From Cellvibrionaceae bacterium AOL6 (lineage in GTDB: Bacteria > Pseudomonadota > Gammaproteobacteria > Pseudomonadales > Cellvibrionaceae): a DNA stretch of 64,000 nt. The notes under the pieces were generated by a model. It was not told the DNA's origin, searched no databases, and saw only the letters and a list, made by a program, of their open reading frames with translations. Shown here piece after piece: positions 48,851 through 57,438 of the stretch (the first letter of the stretch is position 1; the number at the start of each line of letters is the position of its first letter). Both the position numbers and the translations under genes were made by a program. Location: assembly GCA_003265435.1 (NCBI GenBank), contig NOXC01000007.1, positions 124,001-188,000 of the forward strand, read 5' to 3'.

Positions 48851-50224
48851 ATGCATGACATCAGTACATTGAAACATATGGATCAGGAAGCCTTGCTTCA
48901 CCCTGCCTCTTCCGCTTCAGAGCTACAACGACACGGGCCAGACCTTATGCTTCGAGCAGAGGGAAACTATGTGTACGACGAAAATAACCGTCCCCTACTC
49001 GATGGCATTGCGGGATTGTGGTGCGTGAACGTCGGGTACGGCGAACGCAGACTCGCCAATGCCATGGCCCAGGCGGCAATCCAGTTGGGCTACTACCATT
49101 CGTTCAATAACGCCTCCAATCCCTGGCAAATCGAACTTGCGCATCGCTTACTCGAACTTGCGCCAGCGAACATGGGTAAAGTCTTTTTTGGTAGTGGTGG
49201 GAGCGATGCGAACGACACGCTCGTCAAGGTCGCATGGCAATACCACGCTGTACGCGGAAAGACCTCAAAAGTGAAAGTGATGGCTCGGGAGCAGGCCTAT
49301 CACGGTACGAGCATCAGCACCGCGAGCCTTACAGGCCTAGGAAGCTTTCACAAGGGCTATCCGATGCCCCTCGATTTTGTTGTTCGCGTACCCTGCCCCC
49401 ATTATTATACGCGCGCCCACGTCGGTGAAACCGAGCACGCATTTTGCGAGCGCATGCTGTCGGAAATTGACGCGCGCATTCTCGAAGAAGGTCCGGATAC
49501 GATTGCGGCATTTATCGCCGAACCGCTGTTTGCAGCAGGCGGTATTATTGAGCCGCCCGAAGGCTACTATCCTGCGTTACGCCGCTTGCTCAGCCGCTAC
49601 GATATTCTGCTCATTGCCGATGAAGTCGTGTGTGCCTATGGGCGCCTGGGGGCCTGGTTCGGTTCGGAACTACTCGGAATGGACGCTGATATGATTAGCA
49701 CGGCGAAAGCCCTAACCAGCGGGTACTTTCCAATGAGCGCGGCGTTTATATCGAGCGACATTTACGATGTGCTCCTTGAAGGCTCAGAAAAATTCGGTGC
49801 TTTCTTTCATGGCTATACCTTCAGCGGGCATCCTGTTGGCGCAGCGGTCGCATTGGAAAATCTCGCCATACTCACGCAAGACGCGCTGATTTCAAGCTCG
49901 GCAGAGCGTGGTAAGCTGCTGCACGAACGTTTGCGTGAAGTCGTACTTCCGCTGCCGCACGTCGGTGAAATTCGCGGGCGCGGTTTACTCGCCGGCATTC
50001 AACTGGTCGCCGATAAAGCACAAAAACAAGTACCTGAAATCAGCGCCGCATGGCCAAAAAAATGCTGTGCCGCACTGCGTGAACGCGGCATCATCGCCCG
50101 ACCGCTCCCATCCGTCGGCACCATCGCACTCTCACCCCCACTGACGATCACCGAGGAACAGATTCACTTCCTAGTAGAACAACTCCAAGAAGTGCTCTCC
50201 ACCCTAGGCACCGAAATCCAATAA
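48851..50224 (+). CDS. Class III (omega-type) aminotransferase
   Basis: A 457-residue PLP enzyme of aminotransferase class III. Seen are GIAGLWCVNVGYGERRLA at the N-terminus, the cofactor loop FFGSGGSDANDTLVK, AYHGTSISTASLTG, the PLP-contact DEVVCAYGRLG and the Lys in STAKALTSGYFPMSA. This pattern is closest to SpuC-type putrescine/omega-amino acid:pyruvate aminotransferases, longer than AstC/ArgD enzymes (about 400 residues). AGGAG lies six bases before the ATG. It is divergent from the ast operon, which lacks astC, so a role with ornithine derivatives or polyamines is possible but not shown. Confidence 0.88.
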   Translation: MHDISTLKHMDQEALLHPASSASELQRHGPDLMLRAEGNYVYDENNRPLLDGIAGLWCVNVGYGERRLANAMAQAAIQLGYYHSFNNASNPWQIELAHRLLELAPANMGKVFFGSGGSDANDTLVKVAWQYHAVRGKTSKVKVMAREQAYHGTSISTASLTGLGSFHKGYPMPLDFVVRVPCPHYYTRAHVGETEHAFCERMLSEIDARILEEGPDTIAAFIAEPLFAAGGIIEPPEGYYPALRRLLSRYDILLIADEVVCAYGRLGAWFGSELLGMDADMISTAKALTSGYFPMSAAFISSDIYDVLLEGSEKFGAFFHGYTFSGHPVGAAVALENLAILTQDALISSSAERGKLLHERLREVVLPLPHVGEIRGRGLLAGIQLVADKAQKQVPEISAAWPKKCCAALRERGIIARPLPSVGTIALSPPLTITEEQIHFLVEQLQEVLSTLGTEIQ

Positions 50225-50233
50225 CACATACAC

Positions 50234-50248
50234 TGGGGTCAGACCCCA
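50234..50248. repeat. REP-like palindrome, copy 2 (half element)
   Basis: TGGGGTCAGACCCCA lies ten bases after the aminotransferase stop. The second arm present in the other copies is missing or decayed. Confidence 0.7.
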
Positions 50249-50256
50249 ACAAATAC

Positions 50257-51834
50257 TTAGTAAGGGATATTGGCGGCGTCTAGGAGGTTTTTGGCTTCTG
50301 CTAGGTGCGCGTCGTAGAGCTTCCAGCGGCCAACGGCTCGGGTGTAGAGTTTTTCCCTTACTTGCGCCGCGCTGGGTGTGGCGACGGCGCTGGATTGCGC
50401 ATGGAAATTCAAGACCTCGGCTTCCCAGGGAAGATCCAGATAGGCGAACAAAGGCTTAAGTGTGCGTTCGGGCCCTGCAGTCAGGGCTTCGTAATCGAGT
50501 GTGTATATCGTACCTGGGAAGGTTCGCTCCCAAAACGCCATTAGCTTCTGAAAGCGAATATAAAAGCGCACAATATCTTCAAGCATAAAATTGTAGTGGT
50601 AATAACTCGAGTTCAGCGCAAAAAGCTGGCGAAAATTACTTAAACAGGTGTCGAGCGGGTGACGCTGCAAACAGACGATTTTTGCAGCTGGCAGTGCCTT
50701 ACGGATAAAACCTACCTGTAGAAAGTTCAGAGGCATTTTGTCAATCAATCGATGCGAATTGCTGGACTGCTCGCGTAAATTATCGAGATAGCCCTTCGCC
50801 ACCACGGCCATATCGCTACCCATGGCCTTTTCTATCACTTCTATATCGAGTGTTCGAGGTGAATGCGAAGCCACTGCCTTACGCACAGCGATCGCAAAAT
50901 GGGGCAGCTCTCCCAAGGACCGCACTTGTGTGTGCGTGCTGATAATTCGATCGAGCAGGGTCGTACCTGTACGCGGCATCCCCACCACGAATATCATGCC
51001 CTCCCCTGCTGAAGCATCGGGAACAGCAAGTGGTGCTTCCCCGGAAAAATGCTGCTCAAGCGCATCGAATAAAACCGCATCATTCTGAAAATCATAGCGC
51101 AAGCGCTGACGCCATCGCTGCTTGGCGCTTGCGAGTACGCCGAACGCTTTTTCGTACTCTTTATTTTTCTCGTACACACGAGAACACGCATGCGCAAAAT
51201 ATAATTGATCGGCTTCGTTGAGCCCGGGGCGAGCAAGTTGTGCTTCAAGATCCACAAGCAGCGCTGGGTCAACTCGCTCTTTATCCAATTCTGAGAGTGA
51301 CCAATACGCCCGAGCAAAATCCGGTTTCAAACGTATGGCCTCACGGTATTGAAACTTTGCCTCATCATCGCGCCCTAAAAACTGAAGCGCTGTCGCCAGA
51401 TTGAATCGAAATTGCGGATGGGTTTCTTCGGCCAGAACAGCGCGCTCCAGCAACGCAACGGCCTCTTCATAATCGCCAACGGAGGTCAAGGCTACTCCGA
51501 GCGTGTCAAGCGAAAGTGCTTTTTTAGCACCTGCGTGAAGCGCAAGCTGCACGGCCTCGCGTGTCGCGGCCTCCTCTTTGATCACGCTATGATAGCGCGC
51601 CTTTTGTGCCCGATAGTCTTCAAACTCGGGGGCCAACTGAATGGCTCGATCGACTGCTTTTAACGCGTCCCGAATACGCCCACTGGATGACAAAGCAAAA
51701 GACAGCAGAAACCAGGCATCCGCGTGCTGCACATCCAGCTGGAGCATGCCCTGTGCATAGCGTTCCAAGTCCTTGAGCTGGCCACGGTTTAGTGCTTGCA
51801 CGGCCTTTTTATGCAGTTCGTCGATTCTTTTCAT
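50257..51834 (-). CDS. TPR-repeat sulfotransferase
   Basis: A 525-residue cytoplasmic protein. Residues 1 to about 225 are tetratricopeptide repeats (pattern ADAWFLLSFALSSSGRIRDA and HPQFRFNLATALQFLGRDDE). About 270-500 is a sulfotransferase domain: the 5'-phosphosulfate loop VVGMPRTGTTLLDRI, the 3'-phosphate motif IVCLQRHPLDTCLSNF and FMLEDIVRFYIRFQKLM. It should move sulfate from PAPS to an unknown acceptor. Such TPR-sulfotransferase fusions are common in marine bacteria, the acceptor being unknown. It is followed by a REP-like element and sits divergent to the Lrp-ACT pair. Confidence 0.87.
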   Translation of the reverse strand: MKRIDELHKKAVQALNRGQLKDLERYAQGMLQLDVQHADAWFLLSFALSSSGRIRDALKAVDRAIQLAPEFEDYRAQKARYHSVIKEEAATREAVQLALHAGAKKALSLDTLGVALTSVGDYEEAVALLERAVLAEETHPQFRFNLATALQFLGRDDEAKFQYREAIRLKPDFARAYWSLSELDKERVDPALLVDLEAQLARPGLNEADQLYFAHACSRVYEKNKEYEKAFGVLASAKQRWRQRLRYDFQNDAVLFDALEQHFSGEAPLAVPDASAGEGMIFVVGMPRTGTTLLDRIISTHTQVRSLGELPHFAIAVRKAVASHSPRTLDIEVIEKAMGSDMAVVAKGYLDNLREQSSNSHRLIDKMPLNFLQVGFIRKALPAAKIVCLQRHPLDTCLSNFRQLFALNSSYYHYNFMLEDIVRFYIRFQKLMAFWERTFPGTIYTLDYEALTAGPERTLKPLFAYLDLPWEAEVLNFHAQSSAVATPSAAQVREKLYTRAVGRWKLYDAHLAEAKNLLDAANIPY

Positions 51835-52037
51835 GAAATTGCGCTTCTTCCACCTTGTCGCCTTGGGTAATCATCGTACCTTGGAATGGCCCACCTTAGC
51901 CTCGTTCTTTGCCGGAGTGCTTTGTCGGTTCATCCATGCCTATCCTATCATTTACTTCACCCCTCGTTCAGCTAAACTAAACCCATGGCTATCGCCATAG
52001 CCCTTGCCCTTACACCGCACTAATAAGGTAGCCTCTA

Positions 52038-52532
52038 ATGCCAAAAATGCTGAGCCTGGATCGCACCGACATCAAAATTTTGGAAACCCTGCAGAAGCAG
52101 GCTCGCATCACCAACCAGGACCTCGCCAACACCGTCAACTTAAGCCCCAGCTCTTGCTTGCAACGCGTACGACGACTGGAGCAGAACCAGGTACTTCTGT
52201 CCTACCACGCACGGGTGAACCTGCCGGCAATTTGTCGGCACCTCGTCTGTATCGCAACCGTCAGCCTTCGCAACCACTCACTCCAGGATTTTAGAGATTT
52301 TGAACAGCTGGTCGACACCATGCCCGAAATTATCGAATGCTATACGGTCAGCGGCGAATTCGATTTTTTCCTGAAAATTTTGTGCCCAGACATGCAACGT
52401 TATCTGGAAATCAATGAAGCCCTACTCAGCTCACTCGATCACTCCGTGTATATCAATACCCATATTGTTATGAACCAAAACAAGCATTGCGCCAGCGTTG
52501 ACATTCAACGCCTGCGAGAGGACAACGAATGA
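52038..52532 (+). CDS. Lrp/AsnC family transcriptional regulator
   Basis: A 164-residue regulator. The N-terminal helix-turn-helix (LDRTDIKILETLQKQARITN, LANTVNLSPSSCLQRVRRLE) precedes an Lrp-type ACT-like sensor domain (about 75-150, with MPEIIECYTVSGEFDFFLKI). It is complete, unlike the frameshifted Lrp at 18 kb. Its stop overlaps the ATG of a separate ACT-domain gene by four bases, so the two are translated together. Amino acid sensing is inferred from the family; it could control the divergent sulfotransferase or the TonB receptor. Confidence 0.92.
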   Translation: MPKMLSLDRTDIKILETLQKQARITNQDLANTVNLSPSSCLQRVRRLEQNQVLLSYHARVNLPAICRHLVCIATVSLRNHSLQDFRDFEQLVDTMPEIIECYTVSGEFDFFLKILCPDMQRYLEINEALLSSLDHSVYINTHIVMNQNKHCASVDIQRLREDNE

Positions 52533-52915
52533 AACTCACACTGGAATTTTTGGATGGGACTTACAACGTGCACAGGCTCCCCGTGGATGCGGACATTGAT
52601 CAGCACCTATGGGAACTCCCCTTCATGTCAGTCACACGCACCCCTGACGAAATCAGTATCGTGTGCGCAGAAGAAGTGCCCTTGTGCAGTGAGCAATGCT
52701 CACCGGGCTGGCGCATGTTCCGTGTAAGCGGGACACTGGAACACAACCTCGTGGGCATTATCGCAAAATTGTCCGCCTCACTGGCGGACGCCGGCGTCAG
52801 CGTCTTTACACTCGCCACCTTTGATACCGACTACATTCTGATCCCGCAAAGTAAAATGCGCTACGCCGTTGAGGCATTGCGCGAAGCGGGTCACGAACTC
52901 ATTGGCCTGGAATAA
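52529..52915 (+). CDS. ACT domain protein (CASTOR-like)
   Basis: A 128-residue protein built of two ACT-type halves: an N-terminal one (PFMSVTRTPDEISIVCAEE) and a C-terminal one (LVGIIAKLSASLADAGVSVF, TDYILIPQSKMRYAVEALRE), as in the ACT_7/CASTOR family. The mammalian CASTOR1 binds arginine; bacterial members probably bind an amino acid. No catalytic part is fused to it. Coupled to the Lrp regulator by an ATGA overlap, it may modulate that regulator or buffer its ligand. Confidence 0.82.
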   Translation: MKLTLEFLDGTYNVHRLPVDADIDQHLWELPFMSVTRTPDEISIVCAEEVPLCSEQCSPGWRMFRVSGTLEHNLVGIIAKLSASLADAGVSVFTLATFDTDYILIPQSKMRYAVEALREAGHELIGLE

Positions 52916-52936
52916 AAAAAGGCCCGCAAGCGGGCC
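52914..52936 (-). terminator. Terminator of the TonB receptor gene
   Basis: On the minus strand GGCCCGC and GCGGGCC (loop TT) are followed by seven T. It lies 25 bases after the receptor stop and at the end of the ACT gene on the other strand. Confidence 0.85.
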
Positions 52937-52961
52937 TGAGGTATAGAACTTTGGAGGCAAT

Positions 52962-55481
52962 TTAGAACGCGTAAGTGAAACGAACACCAACAGTGCGTGG
53001 TCGACCGACGTAGTAGCCGTAGCTGCGCAACGTGAAATCGCCGAACTGCGCGCCTGGGCCGTTTTGTTCATCCGCGAGGATTGGATCCGTTTCGCCATCA
53101 CTGCCGTCGCGACGCGATACGCGCGTGCCCGTGTAGTAAAGGTCATCCAGCAGGTTGTCGACGTACAATTGTGCGGTCCACGCATCCTTACTAAAGGTCG
53201 CAGATATGCTGTGCAGATCGTAGGCAGGAATTTCCTCATAGCCACGGTCGCCATCGATCGTTTCGACAAAGTTGCCATCGTCATCAAATACGTCCATATA
53301 CAACGGATCTTCTGGGCCGCCGATTCCGTTGTACACACCACCCATATAGATCAGCGTGTAGTCAAGGTCCATATCCATGCCGCCAGCAATGGGCTGCGAA
53401 TATTTCAGATTAAAGGTCCCTTGATGCGTTGCATGGCCTGGCAGACGTGCGCCCGACTCCACGGTGAAAGGTGCGAGCAAACCATCAGCGTCTTCGGTCA
53501 GCTTTGCATCTGTATATGCATAAGTCAGATTGGCAGTTAAGCGATCTGTCAGCAACCAGCTGCCCTGAAACTCCAGACCCTGACTGCGCGCCTTGCTGCC
53601 ATTTCCTGTAATAGGTAGCGACCCAAATTCAGTTGAGGTGTCGACTTGAATGTCTTCCCAGTCGATGTAGTACAACGCGGCACTGATGCTCATGCGGTCA
53701 TCAAGCAAGCGACCTTTAAAGCCCAACTCGTAGTTTTTAATTGTATCCGGGTCGATCAACACTTCGTCTTCTTGCGCACAGAGCTTCTGGTCGGTACTCG
53801 CAAGCTGCTCAGGGGTACACTCAGGAACGATATTTACCCCTCCCTTACGATACCCTTCGGAGTATGTGATATAAGCCATACCATCGCTGTAAAATTCCCA
53901 CGCGAGGTTCACCTTGATCGTGTCACCTTCATCGTCGCCTGAATTTTCACCCAAGTCGACGTTAATTTCGTCCGGATCAGCACCACCCCACAAGGTGTCG
54001 GCAAGAGGCAAACCGAAACCACCCTGATTATTTACGTCATAACTGTAGAGTCGATAGCCAAATGTGGCGGTCAAGCTATCTAAAATATCCCAGCTCAACT
54101 CACCGAAAAACGCCTGCTCTGTTTCATCGATTTTGGTCAGCTGAATATACTCAAGACTATCGGGTCGCAGCTGTAAACCTTCAGGATCTTCAGCACTATC
54201 GATGATAAACTCGTCATACCCAGGCGTAAATTCCAGACTCACCGCGTCCTGTGTAAATTCGTTCGCGAAGAAACCCACTACATATTGCACGGGGCCTTCG
54301 TGCTGAGACACCAAACGGAACTCCAACGTGCTGGATTCCTGCTCGTCTTCTTCACGCGTGTAGGCCGAAAATGTTGGGAACGCTTCATAGCCGTATTCAA
54401 ACCCGAGGAGAAGGTCGGTCTGGTCGCGCTGCCCCACGCCTTCGAAATTTGTTTGACCGTAGATCAGTGTCGCTTCTGCAAAACCCAGATCCATGGCTAC
54501 ATCAAGGCTCAACAACTCATTGGTATAGTCATTGGGCTCTTCGTAACGGAGTGCACTTTCGTAAGGACCAGTACCAAAGCTGACCTCATTACTAATCTGA
54601 CGGCCTTCAGCTTTTGTATCCTGGTAGTAGTACCACAAATTGACATCAATGGTGTCCGTCGGCATCCACCGAAGGTTCGCGCGCCCAGCCAAGGTTTCTT
54701 CGCCATTCGCGTCTTCCACTTGACGCAAATTCGCCGCCACTGCGTCAGGATCTGAAAAATCGGGCTCGGGATCGGACACACCGGACTCTCGCACCACATA
54801 GTTGTAATCGATAAAGCCAGGGTCTTCTTTATAATCTGCGGTCAAACGCAGTGCGAGCACATCAGAGACCAGCGGGATATTCAGAGTGGCGCCTGCGATG
54901 TAGCCCGTACCACTGCTTTCCGCTGTCTTATTCACGTCACCACGCACCTCACCTGTAAATTCGTTCAGGTTGGCTTCATTTGGGATATATCGGATCGCGC
55001 CGCCCATCGTACCTTGACCATACAGGGTGCCCTGAGGACCGATCAGCACTTCCACCCGCTCGAGGTCAGCGGGATACAAATCAATATTTAACGGGATGTC
55101 ACCCAGGTACGTCGCAACAGTACCGCCTTCAAAGCCTGGCCCCAATGCCGTGGTGTTCAAGCCGCGTACGAAAATATCCTCACTTTCGTTGCGCGGGCCG
55201 CGGTCAATCACCGTCAGACCGGGCACGAAGGCCGCAATTTTAGAAATGTCATCCAAGCGCAGCTCTTCAATCTTTTCAGCACTGACGGCAGAAATATTCA
55301 TCGGGATGTCGAGAACGGACTGCTCGCGACGCGCAGAGGTAACGAGAATTTCTTCAACCGCGAGGGTCGGCTTGCTTTTACTCGTCTCTTCCTGAGCGAT
55401 GGCGTCTATCGACAGTCCTGTCATGGTCGCCATGGAAATGGCGGTCGCCAAGCGTGTTTTCGACATAAGTGTCTTATGCAT
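52962..55481 (-). CDS. TonB-dependent outer-membrane receptor
   Basis: An 839-residue receptor that takes up a ligand through the outer membrane with TonB energy. The signal peptide ends in SIDAIAQEE; a TonB box (VEEILVTSARR) at about 42-52 and a plug domain (SAVSAEKIEELRLDDISKI, VEVLIGPQGTLYGQGTMGGA) precede a 22-strand barrel that ends in VRFTYAF. No siderophore or vitamin signature could be read; the AxxQ-type plug ending is shared with many carbohydrate and peptide receptors of marine bacteria. GGGGAAG lies seven bases before the ATG. A sigma-54-type promoter and TGCACC/GGTGCA pair upstream hint at nitrogen control. Confidence 0.92.
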   Translation of the reverse strand: MHKTLMSKTRLATAISMATMTGLSIDAIAQEETSKSKPTLAVEEILVTSARREQSVLDIPMNISAVSAEKIEELRLDDISKIAAFVPGLTVIDRGPRNESEDIFVRGLNTTALGPGFEGGTVATYLGDIPLNIDLYPADLERVEVLIGPQGTLYGQGTMGGAIRYIPNEANLNEFTGEVRGDVNKTAESSGTGYIAGATLNIPLVSDVLALRLTADYKEDPGFIDYNYVVRESGVSDPEPDFSDPDAVAANLRQVEDANGEETLAGRANLRWMPTDTIDVNLWYYYQDTKAEGRQISNEVSFGTGPYESALRYEEPNDYTNELLSLDVAMDLGFAEATLIYGQTNFEGVGQRDQTDLLLGFEYGYEAFPTFSAYTREEDEQESSTLEFRLVSQHEGPVQYVVGFFANEFTQDAVSLEFTPGYDEFIIDSAEDPEGLQLRPDSLEYIQLTKIDETEQAFFGELSWDILDSLTATFGYRLYSYDVNNQGGFGLPLADTLWGGADPDEINVDLGENSGDDEGDTIKVNLAWEFYSDGMAYITYSEGYRKGGVNIVPECTPEQLASTDQKLCAQEDEVLIDPDTIKNYELGFKGRLLDDRMSISAALYYIDWEDIQVDTSTEFGSLPITGNGSKARSQGLEFQGSWLLTDRLTANLTYAYTDAKLTEDADGLLAPFTVESGARLPGHATHQGTFNLKYSQPIAGGMDMDLDYTLIYMGGVYNGIGGPEDPLYMDVFDDDGNFVETIDGDRGYEEIPAYDLHSISATFSKDAWTAQLYVDNLLDDLYYTGTRVSRRDGSDGETDPILADEQNGPGAQFGDFTLRSYGYYVGRPRTVGVRFTYAF

Positions 55482-55577
55482 GGTTTATCTTCCCCAGAAG
55501 TTTGCTTGCTCTTGAAATTCGAATAACAATTTTTTAAGGCAACGTGAGGCAATTGCGTTACGTTCGCCAAGGGTAAG

Positions 55578-55594
55578 AGCAAGGACCAGGCCAA
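55578..55594 (-). promoter_or_regulatory. Sigma-54-type promoter upstream of the TonB receptor
   Basis: On the minus strand TTGGCCTGGTCCTTGCT has GG and GC ten bases apart with TTGGC and TTGCT cores. The receptor start is about 85 bases downstream of the predicted transcription start. Confidence 0.5.
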
Positions 55595-55696
55595 TCGCGG
55601 GCCACAAAAATTGTTGCAATGTGATGAAAGCTCAACAAAATATTTGGAATATTAAACAAGCGTTTACCGAATAATATTTTGAGCGCCAACAAAGCA

Positions 55697-55726
55697 TGCA
55701 CCAATGCAGAACCCCAAGATGGTGCA
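55697..55726 (-). promoter_or_regulatory. TGCACC-N18-GGTGCA half-site pair
   Basis: The same pair and the same 18-base spacing as at 31403-31432, about 105-130 bases upstream of the receptor's sigma-54-type promoter. Confidence 0.4.
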
Positions 55727-55870
55727 CGAGCACCAAATATGCACACTTTCGTCACTTTTCGTAGCATTTCCCCTCGACTTTGAAACCGATTTCATCCTCG
55801 CCTTGACCTTGACGGCAGCGCTAGAACAGGGTGAGACTAGAAAGATGCCAACCTAAAAGTCTCTCTCACC

Positions 55871-57376
55871 ATGAAAAGCAACCACTACACCGCAATATGT
55901 TTCGTGCCCGTCATCCTGTTAATCGGGCTCTTGGCACTCAATGTCTTTATTTTTGGCGATAATGCGATCGGTGGTGCTAATCAGATCGTGCTCGTCTTTG
56001 TCGCGGCCATCGCCTCCGTGCTCGCGGTGCTGCTCGGACATCGCTGGCACGACATCCAGCATGGTCTGGTCAAGAACATCGGCATTGCCCTCCCCGCCGT
56101 GCTGATACTGCTGATGGTTGGCGCGCTTTCGGGCACCTGGCTGCTGGGCGGGATTGTCCCGGCCATGATTTACTATGGCCTGTACATCATGAGCCCGGAC
56201 GTGTTTCTGATGGCCAGCTGCGTCATCGCAGCCGTGGTATCGGTCTCCACAGGGAGCTCATGGACCACCTCCGCCACCGTTGGTATTGCGCTGATGGGCA
56301 TCGGAATGGCGCTGGGTTTTAATCCGGGCCTGACCGCCGGCGCGATTTTGTCTGGCGCCTATTTTGGCGACAAATTATCGCCTCTGTCCGACACCACCAA
56401 CCTGGCTTCCGGTATCGCCGGGACCGATTTATTTACCCACATTCGCTACATGCTCATCACCACCGGCCCGTCCATCGTGATCGCTTTGACTGTCTTCACG
56501 GTCTTGAGCTTCGGCCAGGATAGCGCCGCCACCGATGTGGCCGAATTGCAAAGTACGCTGCGTGAAACCTTTAATATCAATGGCTTACTGCTGCTCGCAC
56601 CCGCTGCAGTGATCTTCATGATCATTCGCCGCATTCCCGCGCTACCCGCTCTCGCGGCAGGCGCGGTTATCGGGGCCTTGTTTGCGGTGGTCTTCCAACA
56701 AGCGCTGATTGAGCGCCTCGCTGTAGATGCACAACATCCCCAATTTGGGCAGTACGCGGTAATCCTCACGGCCTTTTTTGGTGATCTCAGCATCGTTACC
56801 GGCTCGGCAACACTGGACGACCTTTTGACGAGTGGCGGCATGGCCGGCATGTTGAATACGATTTGGTTGATCCTGTGCGCCATGATTTTCGGCGGCGTAA
56901 TGGAAGCCTCCGGATTTTTGCGTCAAATCACCGATGCCATCCTTCGCCGCGTGCGCAGCACCGCGCAACTTTTCAGCGCCACGGTCGGGACCTGCCTATT
57001 CACTAACGTGAGCGCCTCCGACCAATACCTGGCCATTGTGCTTCCCGGACAAATGTACCGGGACGCCTACCGCCGCCACGGTCTGGCCCCACAGAATCTG
57101 AGTCGTACTCTGGAAGACAGCGGCACCGTGACCAGCGTGTTAATTCCCTGGAATACCTGCGGCGCCTTCCACGCGAGTGTGCTCGGAGTGGCCACGCTCA
57201 GCTATCTGCCCTTTGCTGTATTTTGTTACATCAGCCCAATTTTGACCCTTCTGTGTGCATGGACAGGCTTTCGCATAGCGCGGCTCGATCCCACTGCACC
57301 GCAGCAAGGCGAAGAAAACACGGCGAGCGACGAAGAAAGTTTTGAAAAGCCGACACGCAGCACAGAATCTTCATAG
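55871..57376 (+). CDS. NhaC-type Na+/H+ antiporter
   Basis: A 501-residue inner-membrane antiporter with about 12 membrane segments. NhaC family landmarks are LVLVFVAAIASVLAVLLGHR-like helix 2, AVVSVSTGSSWTTSATVG, GAYFGDKLSPLSDTTNLASG and the DQYLAIVLPGQMYRDAYRRH stretch followed by LEDSGTVTSVLIPWNTCGAF. It exchanges Na+ for H+ (some members also carry malate/lactate or amino acids). It opens a plus-strand set with an esterase, a DUF885 protein and an amidohydrolase, with short gaps. The C-terminal 30 residues are polar and acidic. Confidence 0.9.
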   Translation: MKSNHYTAICFVPVILLIGLLALNVFIFGDNAIGGANQIVLVFVAAIASVLAVLLGHRWHDIQHGLVKNIGIALPAVLILLMVGALSGTWLLGGIVPAMIYYGLYIMSPDVFLMASCVIAAVVSVSTGSSWTTSATVGIALMGIGMALGFNPGLTAGAILSGAYFGDKLSPLSDTTNLASGIAGTDLFTHIRYMLITTGPSIVIALTVFTVLSFGQDSAATDVAELQSTLRETFNINGLLLLAPAAVIFMIIRRIPALPALAAGAVIGALFAVVFQQALIERLAVDAQHPQFGQYAVILTAFFGDLSIVTGSATLDDLLTSGGMAGMLNTIWLILCAMIFGGVMEASGFLRQITDAILRRVRSTAQLFSATVGTCLFTNVSASDQYLAIVLPGQMYRDAYRRHGLAPQNLSRTLEDSGTVTSVLIPWNTCGAFHASVLGVATLSYLPFAVFCYISPILTLLCAWTGFRIARLDPTAPQQGEENTASDEESFEKPTRSTESS

Positions 57377-57438
57377 TTTGCTGGCGCGGCATACATCTTG
57401 CCCTCGAAAAACACGGCCCAACCTCAAGAGACTGCCCC

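Larger units (their letters stand above)
55482..55870. other. 389-base gap between the TonB receptor and nhaC-type gene
   Basis: No convincing gene. It holds a sigma-54-type promoter facing the receptor (55578-55594) and a TGCACC-N18-GGTGCA pair (55697-55726). Confidence 0.6.

Noticed and set aside
55558-55575. Alternative sigma-54-like element on the minus strand near the TonB receptor
   Set aside because: GG and GC are ten bases apart but the -12 half reads AACGC, not TTGC; the neighbour at 55578 is better.
55558-55767. 69-residue minus-strand frame in the gap before the TonB receptor
   Set aside because: No ribosome site, unlike a real protein in composition, and it covers the sigma-54-type promoter.
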